Below, piece by piece: positions 18,770-27,100 of a DNA stretch of 64,000 nt. Position 1 is the stretch's first letter, and each line of letters starts with the position of its first letter. The notes beneath the pieces are model-generated. The model saw only the letters and a list, made by a program, of their open reading frames with translations. It was not told where the DNA came from and ran no database searches. A program made the position numbers and the translations under genes. This DNA comes from Lautropia dentalis (lineage in GTDB: Bacteria > Pseudomonadota > Gammaproteobacteria > Burkholderiales > Burkholderiaceae_E), in NCBI RefSeq assembly GCF_003892345.1, contig NZ_RRUE01000002.1:1568619-1632618 (forward strand), in the 5' to 3' direction.

Positions 18770-19585
18770 TCAAAGAAGACCTTGCCTGAAGGCCACTGGC
18801 GACTGGTGGCCAAGTGCACTGTGCAGTCGCTGACGGTTGTAGAACACCTCGATCCGCTCGGTGATCGCCGCTCGTGCCTGCGCACGCGTGGCGAAACGCC
18901 GCTGGTACAGCAACTCGTTCTTGAGTGATCCCCAGAAACTCTCCATCGGTGCGTTGTCGTAGCAGTTTCCCCGCCGTGACATCGACACCTGCATGCCCAG
19001 GGCATCAAGTCTTTCACGGTAGCGACTTGCGCAGTACTGGCTTCCCCGATCGGAATGATGCAGTAGTCCGGGCTCGGGGCGGGCATACCGGACAGCCCGG
19101 TTCAGAGCCTCCAGTGTCAGCTCGTGTGTCATGCGCTTCGACATGGCGTAGCCGACGATCTCCTGAGTGAACACGTCCTTCACGCCAGCCAGATACAGCC
19201 AGCCTTCATCCGTACGCACATAGGTGATGTCTGTCAGCCAGACCTTGCCCGGTGCGTCGGCACTGAAGTCCTGGGCCAGCAGATTGGGCGCTACAGGCAA
19301 GGTGTGTGCCGAGTCCGTGGTCGTGCGAAAGCAGCGTTTCTGCCGGCAGCGCAGGCCCATCTCGCGCCGTAGACGTCCGACACGATCCCGTCCGACCTTC
19401 TGTCCCTGGTGCCGCAACAGCGCATGTACGCGCAGCACCCCATAGGTCTGGCGCCCCGCCTCGTGAGCCGCCCTGATGTGAACACGCAGGCGCTCGTCGT
19501 CTCTGGCCCGTTGGCTGGGCTGGCGCTTGAGCCAGGCCAGATAGCCGCTGCGAGAGACCTCCAGTGCCCGACAGGCCACGGTCAA
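18770..19585 (-). CDS. IS3-family transposase OrfB (DDE integrase domain)
   Basis: The listed part is 271 residues; in vivo OrfB is made as a fusion to OrfA by a -1 shift at the slippery heptamer AAAAAAG at 19669-19663 (minus strand). From there the -1 frame is open without a stop and joins this frame. Catalytic residues are visible: Asp in 'VWLTDITYV', Asp in 'LLHHSDRGSQY' and Glu in 'APMESFWGSLKNEL'. The N-terminal part 'RALEVSRSGYLAWLKRQ' is the usual HTH_21-like lead-in. It appears complete and potentially active. Confidence 0.93.
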   Translation of the reverse strand: MTVACRALEVSRSGYLAWLKRQPSQRARDDERLRVHIRAAHEAGRQTYGVLRVHALLRHQGQKVGRDRVGRLRREMGLRCRQKRCFRTTTDSAHTLPVAPNLLAQDFSADAPGKVWLTDITYVRTDEGWLYLAGVKDVFTQEIVGYAMSKRMTHELTLEALNRAVRYARPEPGLLHHSDRGSQYCASRYRERLDALGMQVSMSRRGNCYDNAPMESFWGSLKNELLYQRRFATRAQARAAITERIEVFYNRQRLHSALGHQSPVAFRQGLL

Positions 19586-19614
19586 CGGGTACCCCTTGCC
19601 GTGAACCCTGTCCT

Positions 19615-19926
19615 TCAGGAACGCGTACCTTGCAGGGACTCCTTCGCAAAGTACGCGGCGGCCTTTTTTACGATCTCTCGCTCCATCTCGGCACGGGCCA
19701 GCTCCCGGCGCAGTCGCACCACCTCGGCCTGAAGCTCCTCGCGGCTGGCCTCGGCCACACCCGAGAATGGCTTGCTCGGCCCCTTGGCCTTGACCACCCA
19801 GTTGGCCAGTGACCCCTTCGGAACCCCCAGCCTGGCGGCGACCTCGGCTTGCGAAAGTCCCTGTTCAAGGACCATCCTGACGGCCTCCGTCCTGAACTCG
19901 GCCGTGTAACTCTGATTCTGTTTCAT
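19615..19926 (-). CDS. IS3-family OrfA (helix-turn-helix protein)
   Basis: 103 residues from the ATG at 19926. 'YTAEFRTEAVRMVLEQGLSQ' and 'AARLGVPKGSLANWV' are the HTH_Tnp_1 fold that binds the terminal repeats; a leucine-rich coiled coil follows ('EELQAEVVRLRRELARAEME'). The sequence 'REIVKKAA' is encoded over the A AAA AAG slippery site, where some ribosomes shift to make the OrfAB transposase. Its own stop comes about 15 codons later. Confidence 0.92.
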   Translation of the reverse strand: MKQNQSYTAEFRTEAVRMVLEQGLSQAEVAARLGVPKGSLANWVVKAKGPSKPFSGVAEASREELQAEVVRLRRELARAEMEREIVKKAAAYFAKESLQGTRS

Positions 19927-19987
19927 CCGTTGACCCTCCATGGCCATTCTCCCTCATGTGGGTGTCTACGGAAGTCAGGCTACCTCA

Positions 19988-20036
19988 ATGCGGTCAGGGC
20001 GGACAGGATGGTCAGGGTCATCAGTTTTTTCTTCAT
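19988..20036 (-). pseudogene. 5' fragment of an exported-protein gene cut by the IS3 element
   Basis: Starting at the ATG at 20036, with AGGAAAA just upstream, 16 codons read 'MKKKLMTLTILSALTA' and then the IS begins. This is a textbook signal peptide n- and h-region. Joining across the element to the left flank would give 'LTAC', a lipobox, followed by only about 25 more codons, so the target may have been a very small lipoprotein; that join is speculative. The gene is inactivated as it stands. Confidence 0.6.
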
Positions 20037-20448
20037 CTTTTTTCCTGTGGTTGGTCTTGCAGACGTGCTCCTGTGAAACGGGCAGGCCATTGTCTGATTT
20101 CGGTTTGCAGATCGTAACCCGGGGAAACCCGTTGTTTCTCACGCCAATGCTGTGATGATAAAAGCAGGCTCTTGCCGCTTGCCTGCATGACCCGGTGCCG
20201 CATGGGGGCTTGGCGTGTTCTCGTGCCAGAAGCAGGGGCAGGGTATATCAGCCCGATGGTCCTGTGGCAATTGTGATGCTCAGGGCATCCCGAGCGGGCA
20301 GGTTTGGGACGCTACCCGGTCGCTGCGAGTGTGCGAGAGGGCAGGGCGAGGGAATCATACGCCCGGTGGCGCCGGTGCTGCAGCCGTCGGGCGGTTCCCG
20401 TGATCTGGTGGGTGGATCAGGGGCTGTTATGACCCAGCAGAACCCTGT
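20037..20448. other. Intergenic region right of the IS3 element
   Basis: About 410 bases with no supported gene. It should hold the promoter of the interrupted signal-peptide gene. Nothing else was recognised. Confidence 0.35.
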
Positions 20449-20883
20449 TCAGCCTTGTGCAGAAGAAAACGGCCGAAGCGCCGACCAGTCCACACTGTCC
20501 AGCAGATTCTTCGTGATGAGCCCCAGTTCGGTATCACCCTCGATCTGCAGCTTGCGGTTGAAGAACAGCGTGTCCGGGTCTTCCTCGCGGGCGATCATCC
20601 GCATGAAATCGATACCGTTGGCAGCCAGACGCAGGTCCGGTGGCCCGTCGAAGCCTTCGCCGATGAATCGCTCTGCATCTGCCGTGAAACGGATTTTCAG
20701 GCCGGCATCCAGCACATCGATCTCGAATTTCCGGCCGTTGAAATAATCCATTTCGGCGGGCAACAGGCCACGCTTGAGCATCGAGTTCAATGCCGTTACC
20801 AGCACGAAGCGGGGCGGCGTGGCCGGCAGATGGCCGATGATGTTGCCCAGCCAGGCGGGCAGGATGATTTCAGGCAGCGCCAT
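20449..20883 (-). CDS. ubiT: Ubiquinone biosynthesis accessory factor UbiT (SCP2 domain)
   Basis: 144 residues with an SCP2 lipid-binding fold ('RFVLVTALNSMLKRGLLPAE', 'LRLAANGIDFMRMIAREEDP'). UbiT is thought to hold the hydrophobic ubiquinone intermediates for the oxygen-independent hydroxylation route. Last of the ubiU-ubiV-ubiT set, 11 bases after ubiV. Together the three replace the O2-requiring UbiF/UbiH/UbiI hydroxylases when oxygen is scarce. Confidence 0.9.
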   Translation of the reverse strand: MALPEIILPAWLGNIIGHLPATPPRFVLVTALNSMLKRGLLPAEMDYFNGRKFEIDVLDAGLKIRFTADAERFIGEGFDGPPDLRLAANGIDFMRMIAREEDPDTLFFNRKLQIEGDTELGLITKNLLDSVDWSALRPFSSAQG

Positions 20884-20894
20884 GGCGGCATTCC

Positions 20895-21896
20895 TCAGTG
20901 CGTGGTGTGAACGGCCCTTTGTGCAGGACCGTGGGCGGGCGTGTGGGCGGGTACAGGGGAGGGGCCATGGGCCGGCACCTGGGAGGCGATGTGGGCAGAT
21001 CCATCAGGCATCCTCACGCTTTCGATGCCGGCGTGCCCATACCAGTAGCCATCGACGGGCGTACCGATGGACAGCGTTTCCAGTTCGGCCAGCGCGTCGG
21101 CCAGCGTGACCTGCCCGTCCAGTACCTGGCGGTGCAGCGCGATGATGCGGGGCATATGGCTCAGCTGCGGTGACAGACGCATGATGTCGATGCCGATCTG
21201 CTGCATCTCGTGATGATGCGGCAGCAGGCACTGGCTGCCGTACGACATGGTCTGGATACCATTGATGGTCAGAAACGGCTTTTGCTCGCGGGTATTCATC
21301 GTGATGCCGTGCTCGTGATCGAGACAGCGGAACTCGCAATGGTCCTTGTTCAGGTTGTAATGACGGGCCGTGAAGCAGCGCGACGAATAGGCCAGTGGAA
21401 TCTTGCCCCATGAAAAGGCTTCGGTTTCGATGTCCGCCGAACGGGCCGTGATGGCGGCGATTTTCTCGTGGCCCAGCTCGGCCGGCGCCACCCAGCGGTA
21501 CGCGCCCAGTTGCTGGAAGAGGGCAAGTGTGGCCTCGTTGTAGATGTTCAGCGTGGCCCCCGCCACGAAGGGAATGCCGTGTTCACGCGCCAGCTTGACG
21601 GCCCCCATGTCATTGGCCTCGACGCGGAATTTGCCCTGTTCGGCAATCTTGCGCAGGCGCCGCAGATCGGATTCGCTCTCCAGCAGCACCTGTGACGACA
21701 GCACGATTTCCTTGCCGCTTTCGGCCAGGTCTTCTGCGAGACCGAACCAGTCGGCAAAGCGCATTTTCTGGCGACGCGAACAGACGGTCTCGCCCAGATA
21801 GATCACGTCCAGCGGCGCATCGAGCATGCCGGTGTAGAAATCCAGCAGCGTTTCCTTCTGCCAGAAAAACAGGATGGGTCCCAGGGACAGTTTCAT
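20895..21896 (-). CDS. ubiV: UbiV, 4Fe-4S protein for O2-independent ubiquinone hydroxylation (U32 peptidase family)
   Basis: 333 residues. The U32-type barrel is recognisable by '[17 protein letters not shown]' and 'VYLGE'-like segments. Four Cys match the known UbiV cluster ligands: Cys39 in 'ETVCSRR', Cys174 in '[11 protein letters not shown]', and Cys187 and Cys191 in 'DHCEFRC'. It forms a complex with UbiU. The C-terminal 35 residues are a His/Pro/Ala-rich tail not found in the family core. Confidence 0.93.
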   Translation of the reverse strand: MKLSLGPILFFWQKETLLDFYTGMLDAPLDVIYLGETVCSRRQKMRFADWFGLAEDLAESGKEIVLSSQVLLESESDLRRLRKIAEQGKFRVEANDMGAVKLAREHGIPFVAGATLNIYNEATLALFQQLGAYRWVAPAELGHEKIAAITARSADIETEAFSWGKIPLAYSSRCFTARHYNLNKDHCEFRCLDHEHGITMNTREQKPFLTINGIQTMSYGSQCLLPHHHEMQQIGIDIMRLSPQLSHMPRIIALHRQVLDGQVTLADALAELETLSIGTPVDGYWYGHAGIESVRMPDGSAHIASQVPAHGPSPVPAHTPAHGPAQRAVHTTH

Positions 21897-22022
21897 ATTC
21901 TTCTCCGTTCCGGCTGAACGCGCACGCTGGCAGAATCCAGCCGGCCTCGTGTACGACTTGCTTCAAGACCTGCTTCAATCAGGGGAAAATCCCGCCTGAC
22001 GCAGGCTGCTGCTTTGACGATT

Positions 22023-23027
22023 CTATTTCCACGGACGGTTATAGGCGCCCAGTGTCGACTGATGGCCTTCCGACACCTTGCCCAGTGCACCGGCCCAGAC
22101 GGGGTTCACCTGATACGCCTGCGGATGGGCGGCCGCTGCATCCAGCGCCTGCCGCAGCGTACGGGTCACCTGCGCCGTGTACATCTGGCTGCGCTGCCGG
22201 CCCTCCACCTTGATGGCCGACACACCGATTTCCAGCAGCTCGGGCAGCACCTCCAGCACATTCAGGCTGGTGGGCTCCTCCAGCGCATAATAGATTTCGT
22301 CGTTCACTTCGAAACGACCCTTGCACAGGGTAGGGTAGCCCGCCGGTTCCTTCGGCCTGTAGCGGTCGATCAGGATGTGATTGAGCCGCACATCCATGCG
22401 ATCGGGAAGCTGCTCCCAGCGCACCGCCTTCGCCGGTGAACAAACCCCCTGCATGTTCGGCGATTCACCCGTGGCATAGCTCGACAGGATGCAGCGGCCC
22501 TCCACCATCACGCACAGGCTGCCAAAGCCGAACACCTCGATTTCCACATCGGTGTTCTGGATCACGTGCTTCACCTGGCTGGTGGTCAGCACCCGCGGCA
22601 GCACGGCACGGCGTATGCCGAAAAGCTCCTGCATCAGGTTGATGGCCTCGTAATTGGTAGCCGAGCCCTGCACCGACATGTGCAGCCGCAGCCCGGGGTG
22701 CTTTTCGCACGCATAGGCCATCAGCGCCGGGTCCGCCACGATGATCGCATCCGCCCCCAGCGTCACCGCCGTGTCCACTGCCGTTTTCCAGCGATCCACC
22801 TGACCCGCCTGCGCAAAGGTGTTGATGGCCATCAGCACCTGCCGTCCCCGCGCATGCGCATAGGCCACGCCCTCTGCGGCGGATTTCATGTCGAAATTCA
22901 GCCCCGGAAAATTGCGCGCATTGGTGGCGTCCTTCAGCCCCATGTAGACCGTGTCTGCGCCATTGTCCACGGCCGTTTTCAGCATGGCCAGGTTGCCCGC
23001 CGGGCACACCAGTTCGGGTGTTTTCAT
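22023..23027 (-). CDS. ubiU: UbiU, 4Fe-4S protein for O2-independent ubiquinone hydroxylation (U32 peptidase family)
   Basis: 334 residues from the ATG at 23027, which has AGGGAG five bases upstream; an in-frame ATG at 23054 lacks this. N-terminal 'ELVCPAGNLAMLKTAVDNGA' is the U32 signature. The four cluster ligands are at Cys172, Cys179, Cys196 and Cys235, in the spacing of E. coli UbiU. It heads the ubiUVT operon; a possible FNR site lies about 210 bases upstream. Confidence 0.94.
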   Translation of the reverse strand: MKTPELVCPAGNLAMLKTAVDNGADTVYMGLKDATNARNFPGLNFDMKSAAEGVAYAHARGRQVLMAINTFAQAGQVDRWKTAVDTAVTLGADAIIVADPALMAYACEKHPGLRLHMSVQGSATNYEAINLMQELFGIRRAVLPRVLTTSQVKHVIQNTDVEIEVFGFGSLCVMVEGRCILSSYATGESPNMQGVCSPAKAVRWEQLPDRMDVRLNHILIDRYRPKEPAGYPTLCKGRFEVNDEIYYALEEPTSLNVLEVLPELLEIGVSAIKVEGRQRSQMYTAQVTRTLRQALDAAAAHPQAYQVNPVWAGALGKVSEGHQSTLGAYNRPWK

Positions 23028-23227
23028 CTGTGCTCCCTGTGAAGCGGCCAGCAAAACCGTGCCCTGGGCAGAGAGGCGCCCTGCATCTGACGGTGTTCCG
23101 CAGGCTGCTCTTTTTTTGACGACTTGTTTTTTACGAACGGGGCCGTTGCTGTCACCTGTCCCGAAGCAGGGCAGATTCTAGCCCAGTGAATTGATTTTTT
23201 CTATAGGCACGATAGCTAAAATCTTAA

Positions 23228-23250
23228 TGATTTTATTTGAGTAAAATCAA
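23228..23250. promoter_or_regulatory. AT-rich inverted repeat containing an FNR-like site upstream of ubiU
   Basis: TTGAGTAAAATCAA at 23237-23250 fits the FNR consensus TTGAT-N4-ATCAA with one mismatch. It also lies inside the perfect inverted repeat TGATTTTA...TAAAATCA (23228-23249). The site is about 210 bases before ubiU and 60 before the small plus-strand antitoxin-like gene. The position is far for direct activation of ubiU, so the call is tentative. Confidence 0.45.
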
Positions 23251-23309
23251 GACGGAAATCGCAAATCGTTATCTTTTAATGAATGTATTCAACAGAAGGG
23301 GGTTCTCTC

Positions 23310-23450
23310 ATGATGGACAGCCGCATACCGCCAGAGCTGTTTCAGCCCAATGCAGAGACGCTGGCCGCGTTTGCCGAAATCGACCGTGGAGGGCTGAAAC
23401 GGTTCGACTCCGTTGACGAACTGATGGCAGACCTCAATGCGGAAGATTGA
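23310..23450 (+). CDS. Short RelB/DinJ-like antitoxin, without its toxin
   Basis: 46 residues, with an AGAAGGGGG ribosome site. 'FQPNAETLAAFAEIDRGGLK' and 'FDSVDELMADLNAED' are the C-terminal, toxin-wrapping part of RelB/DinJ-type antitoxins; the DNA-binding N-terminal half is short or missing. No toxin gene follows on this strand: the next genes are a minus-strand ParE module. It may be a remnant, or an antitoxin acting on a toxin elsewhere. Confidence 0.6.
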   Translation: MMDSRIPPELFQPNAETLAAFAEIDRGGLKRFDSVDELMADLNAED

Positions 23451-23500
23451 GGTTCCTGGCTGATGTAACGACCTCGTGAGGGCGGTCTCTTTGTTATGAT

Positions 23501-23779
23501 TCAGAACTGCTGTGCGCCGTGTCTCACACTCACGATTTCGATGTGCTCCTCGTGAACACGGTAGAACAATAACAGCTTGCCGACGCGCAGCTGTCGGGAA
23601 CCCGTGACGCGCAGGCTGACCGGGCTGAGCCTGGGATTACTTTTGATGAGGTTCAGTGCGGCGCGGACCCGTCGGCGCATGTTCTCTGCGTTTTTGGGTG
23701 ACTCCCTTGCGATGTAATCAAGTTGAGCTTCATATTGCCGGCGTGCGCGGCCATGCCAGCGAACCGCAAAAAGGGTCAT
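23501..23779 (-). CDS. ParE/RelE-superfamily toxin (module 1)
   Basis: 92 residues. 'VRWHGRARRQYEAQLDYIAR', 'GSRQLRVGKLLLFYRV' and the ending 'IEIVSVRHGAQ' form the small RelE/ParE fold. Its start overlaps the stop of the antitoxin gene (ATGA). Closely related to the toxin at 49142-49420 and more distantly to the one at 41461-41736. Whether it hits gyrase or ribosomes cannot be told from sequence. Confidence 0.85.
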   Translation of the reverse strand: MTLFAVRWHGRARRQYEAQLDYIARESPKNAENMRRRVRAALNLIKSNPRLSPVSLRVTGSRQLRVGKLLLFYRVHEEHIEIVSVRHGAQQF

Positions 23780-23982
23780 GCTTCGTCCTTGGCAGCTCTG
23801 GAGGCCAATGCTCGTGTGATTATTCTGCGTACCCCTCTGTCGACCTCGTCATCGTCGACCAGGGGTTCATTACTGGCGAGCGTTTCGATGATTTCACGCT
23901 CGACTTCGTCGTAGAAGCGGGCCTCCGCTTCGTCAGAATCGAACCTGAAGCTTTCGGTCAATTCCTGAATATTGGCTGTCAT
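23776..23982 (-). CDS. Acidic antitoxin of module 1, uncommon family
   Basis: 68 residues, strongly acidic. Core 'FDSDEAEARFYDEVEREIIE' followed by 'DDDEVDRGVRRIITRALA'. The same 'DEAEA-FY--V' core is found in the two other antitoxins of this window (41261 and 49417). No classic ribbon-helix-helix, PhD or HTH motif is obvious at the N-terminus, so autoregulation by DNA binding is uncertain. It is first in the operon and overlaps the toxin start by four bases, the normal order. Confidence 0.75.
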   Translation of the reverse strand: MTANIQELTESFRFDSDEAEARFYDEVEREIIETLASNEPLVDDDEVDRGVRRIITRALASRAAKDEA

Positions 23983-24108
23983 GATGGCCTCCTTCGTGAC
24001 ACAGGGGGGTTCTGCTGGCGGTGAGCAAGCGGGATCCCTAGTTTAACCCTGTGGTTCCATGACGAACAGCAACAGGACTGCAGTACGGCCTTTTGGCCTG
24101 ATTACCTG

Positions 24109-25767
24109 TCACTTCACCAGCCGCAACCCCGGCCGCTCATCCCGCAGCGGCACCACCCGCCGGGGCAGGGGCATGGGCTCGGGCGGCTCCGAGGGGTCTG
24201 CGGGGTCGTTGGCCACCAGCATCACGTCGTTGTGCAGCGAGTGGGTGTAGGGGCCTTCTGGCGCACCCGTCGGGGCAGGGGCATTTCCGGCGTCATTGGC
24301 CGCCATGCCGGTTCTGGTGCCGTTCTGTGCCGCAGCCCCATGGGCAGCCGCCCGTGCTGCCACCGCGGTCGGTGTGGCCCCGGCCGCTTCCAGCCGGGCC
24401 TGTTCCTCGCGCTGGCGCCGGCGCAGCTGGGCGTGCCGGTCGAACACCATGGCAATGCTGCGCAGGAAGTAGCGGCCCAGCGGCGTGACCTGCACGCTCG
24501 CATCGTCACGCGTGACCATGCCGGCGTCGATGAAGCGCTGCAGGCCGTCCAGCTCGTGGCGGAAGTAGGTCTGCGGATCGATCAGGAAGCGGTCGCCGAT
24601 GGACTGGAACTCCAGCCGGCCCTGGCACATCAGCTCCATGATGACGGCGCGCTGCAGCGTGTCGTCGCTGGTCAGCTCGATGCCGCGGGCCGTGGCCAGC
24701 TGGCCGGCCTCGATGGCCTGGCGCCACGGCTTGAGTTCGCGATGGTTCTGCGAGTAGCTGGGGCCGATGGCGCTGATGGCCGACACCCCCAGGCCGAGCA
24801 GGTCGTCGCCCGGCATGGCGGTGTAGCCCATGAAGTTGCGGCGCAGGGTGCCGCGCTTGAGCGCCACGCTCAGATCATCTTCCGGCAGGGCGAAGTGGTC
24901 CATGCCGATGTACTGGTAGCCGGCACCGTTGAGTGTCTGGATGGCCAGCTGCACCATGGCCATGCGCTGGGTCTGGTCGGGCAGGTCCTCGCGCTTGATG
25001 AGGCGCTGGGCCCTGAAGCGTTCGGGCAGGTGGGCGTAGCCGTAGATGGCCATGCGGCCCGGACGCAGCTCGGCAATGCGGTGCAGGGTGCGGCCGAGGC
25101 TGTCGAGTGTCTGCTTGGGCAGACCGTAGACGAGATCGATGTTGATGGATTTGAAGTCCAGCGCGTGGGCGTGTTCCATCAGCGCCACAACCATTTTCTC
25201 GGGCTGGATGCGATGGATGGCCACCTGCACCTCGGGGTTCAGGTCCTGCACGCCCAGGCTGATGCGGTCGAACCCCATCTGCCGGATGTTGGTCAGCCGG
25301 GTGTTGTCGACGGTGCGCGGGTCCACCTCGATCGAGCATTCGGCGTGCTCCTGCAGGCCGATGGTGTCGTCCAGCGTGCGCAGCAGCTCGGCCAGCTGGT
25401 CGTCGCTGAAGAAGGTGGGGGTGCCGCCACCCAGGTGCAGTTGCGAAATGCGCACATCCTGGTGAAGATGGGCGGCGTAGAGGGCGATTTCCTGCTTGAG
25501 CGTATGAAGATAGGCCTCGGCACGGGCGTGGTCCCGCGTGCCGATGCGGTTGCAGGCGCAGTAGTGGCAGATCGATTCGCAGAACGGGATGTGGACATAC
25601 ACCGTGACGGGCTGCCCCGGCTGGCGCAGCGTGCGGTTGTCCAGCCACCAGGCCTGCTTCTCGGCATCGAACGCTTCGGCAAAGTGGTCGGCCGTGGGGT
25701 AGGAGGTATACCTCGGTCCCGGCTGGTCGAAGACGCGAATCTGCTCAAGTGTCGGCATGGTATCCAT
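24109..25767 (-). CDS. hemN: Oxygen-independent coproporphyrinogen III oxidase (radical SAM)
   Basis: 552 residues from the ATG at 25767 (25758 also possible); the frame extends to 25821 but that would place the FNR site inside the gene. Radical SAM Cys motif in 'PFCESICHYCACN' (Cys63, 67, 70, with Cys72), 'LHLGGGTPTFFSD', 'YIGMDHFALPEDDL'. It makes protoporphyrinogen IX without O2, supplying haem for cytochromes. The C-terminal 90-odd residues are an Ala/Pro-rich tail beyond the E. coli length (457). No Shine-Dalgarno site is evident, and the predicted transcript may be almost leaderless. Divergent from fnr across a shared control region. Confidence 0.95.
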   Translation of the reverse strand: MDTMPTLEQIRVFDQPGPRYTSYPTADHFAEAFDAEKQAWWLDNRTLRQPGQPVTVYVHIPFCESICHYCACNRIGTRDHARAEAYLHTLKQEIALYAAHLHQDVRISQLHLGGGTPTFFSDDQLAELLRTLDDTIGLQEHAECSIEVDPRTVDNTRLTNIRQMGFDRISLGVQDLNPEVQVAIHRIQPEKMVVALMEHAHALDFKSINIDLVYGLPKQTLDSLGRTLHRIAELRPGRMAIYGYAHLPERFRAQRLIKREDLPDQTQRMAMVQLAIQTLNGAGYQYIGMDHFALPEDDLSVALKRGTLRRNFMGYTAMPGDDLLGLGVSAISAIGPSYSQNHRELKPWRQAIEAGQLATARGIELTSDDTLQRAVIMELMCQGRLEFQSIGDRFLIDPQTYFRHELDGLQRFIDAGMVTRDDASVQVTPLGRYFLRSIAMVFDRHAQLRRRQREEQARLEAAGATPTAVAARAAAHGAAAQNGTRTGMAANDAGNAPAPTGAPEGPYTHSLHNDVMLVANDPADPSEPPEPMPLPRRVVPLRDERPGLRLVK

Positions 25768-25800
25768 GTGTAAAGCATGACGGAACGTGTCGTATTGGTT

Positions 25801-25828
25801 TTGATCCTGATCAACGCCCACATATAAT
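25801..25828 (+). promoter_or_regulatory. FNR box overlapping the fnr promoter; shared hemN/fnr control region
   Basis: TTGATCCTGATCAA at 25801-25814 is a perfect FNR/Anr site. The same TTGATC serves as a -35-like hexamer, 16 bases ahead of a perfect TATAAT at 25823-25828 pointing to fnr. Bound FNR should thus block fnr transcription. In the other direction the box centre is about 41 bases above 25766, the class II activation distance for hemN, placing the hemN start point right at its first codons. The predicted fnr leader is about 310 bases; nothing else was recognised in it. Confidence 0.8.
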
Positions 25829-26146
25829 TGACGGACGCGGTACGAGGGGGTGGTGCCCCCGCATGAACTGTGGTGTCATGTGGGGTACTGCATACGGGGC
25901 GCGGGCAGGGTCTTCGGGGTCTGGCTGTGCGGCATTCGCCGGGTTGTGGTGGGTGCCTGTGGCGCATTCATGCGCCGCCCGGGCGGCAGGTCTTTCTGGT
26001 TATCTCTTTCCCCACGTGTTCCAGGGCCATACCGGCCGCTGTCCTGGTTCCGTGCTGCGCGGGTTTCCTGTGTGGCATGGTTTTACAGTCTGGTCTGGTG
26101 CCTGGCTGATGGCCTGCCGTTGTGGCCCTACTCTGAGGTTCTCCTC

Positions 26147-26998
26147 TTGAAGAACGTCTATCCTGCTGAATTTCCTGCCTCGGCACAGGCTGCTGCCACG
26201 CCGGCTGCCTCGTCATCCTGCGTGTCGTGCAGCATGCACGACCTGTGCCTGGTGGAGGGGCTGAGTGCCCCCGAAATCGAGAAACTCTCGGGCATGGTCA
26301 AGACCCGGCGGCGCGTGCGGCGTGGCTCCTATCTCTACAAGGCTGGCGATCCGTTCGAGGCCATCTACCCCATCCGCGCGGGCTTCTTCAAGTCGCGGGT
26401 GCTGTCGCCCGACGGGCGTGAACAGATCATCGGCTTTCCCATGCCGGGTGATGTGCTGGGGTTCGATGCCATCAGCCGTGGCAGCTTCCACTCCGACGCC
26501 GTGGCGCTGGAAGACGCCGATGTCTGTGTGGTGCCGTTTTCCGAGCTGGAGTCCATCGGCCGGCAGTTTCCGCCGCTGCAGCAGCGGGTGCACCGCATCA
26601 TCTCGCGCGAGATCGTCCGTGACCAGGGGCTGATGATGCTGCTGGGCACCATGCGGGCCGAGGAGCGCATCGGCGCCTTCCTGCTGGAGCTGTCGCGCCG
26701 GTTCATGCGGCGGGGCTTTTCGTCGTCGCAGTTCATCCTGCGCATGACGCGGGAAGAAATCGGCAACTATCTGGGCCTGAAGCTCGAAACGGTCAGCCGC
26801 ACACTGTCGCGCCTGCAGGAGCAGGGGGTGATTTCGGTCGAGCAGCGCAAGATGCAGATCATCTCGCACGAGCGCCTGCGCGTGCTCTCGGGCGTGCCCG
26901 AAACCCGCCAGATGCTCGACATGACGCCCGAAGGCGCCCGCCGCATGGCCATGATGCGCATGCACGAGCCGTGGTCGGAGTCGCAGAGCAGTCAATAG
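26147..26998 (+). CDS. fnr: FNR-family oxygen-sensing transcription regulator
   Basis: 283 residues with a TTG start at 26147, chosen because GAGG lies eight bases upstream and because the first in-frame ATG falls after two of the cluster cysteines. Cys25, Cys28 and Cys34 ('SCVSCSMHDLC') plus Cys127 ('DADVCVVPF') match the four 4Fe-4S ligands of E. coli FNR. A cNMP-type sensor domain is followed by the helix-turn-helix 'MTREEIGNYLGLKLETVSRT' with the Glu-x-x-Ser-Arg recognition motif. Expected to activate hemN and the cbb3 genes when O2 falls and to repress itself. Confidence 0.93.
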   Translation: MKNVYPAEFPASAQAAATPAASSSCVSCSMHDLCLVEGLSAPEIEKLSGMVKTRRRVRRGSYLYKAGDPFEAIYPIRAGFFKSRVLSPDGREQIIGFPMPGDVLGFDAISRGSFHSDAVALEDADVCVVPFSELESIGRQFPPLQQRVHRIISREIVRDQGLMMLLGTMRAEERIGAFLLELSRRFMRRGFSSSQFILRMTREEIGNYLGLKLETVSRTLSRLQEQGVISVEQRKMQIISHERLRVLSGVPETRQMLDMTPEGARRMAMMRMHEPWSESQSSQ

Positions 26999-27100
26999 TC
27001 GGCAGCCAGCAGGATGGACATGGTCTGTGCCCTGAAGGTGTCCATTGCTTCGGCACGTCTGCTGTGTCGCCTTTGAACTCGCTCTGTCTGGCGGCCCATG

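Larger units (their letters stand above)
18723..19987 (-). mobile_element. IS3-family insertion sequence, about 1265 bp, apparently intact
   Basis: Imperfect terminal inverted repeats: the left end TGAGGTGTACTGTCAACC and then GTAGACA, the right end (read inward) TGAGGTAGCCTGACTTCC and then GTAGACA. Inside are orfA and orfB on the minus strand in the usual overlapping frames. No convincing 3-4 bp target duplication is visible, so the exact outer border may be off by a few bases. The element cuts a small exported-protein gene at its right end. Confidence 0.85.
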
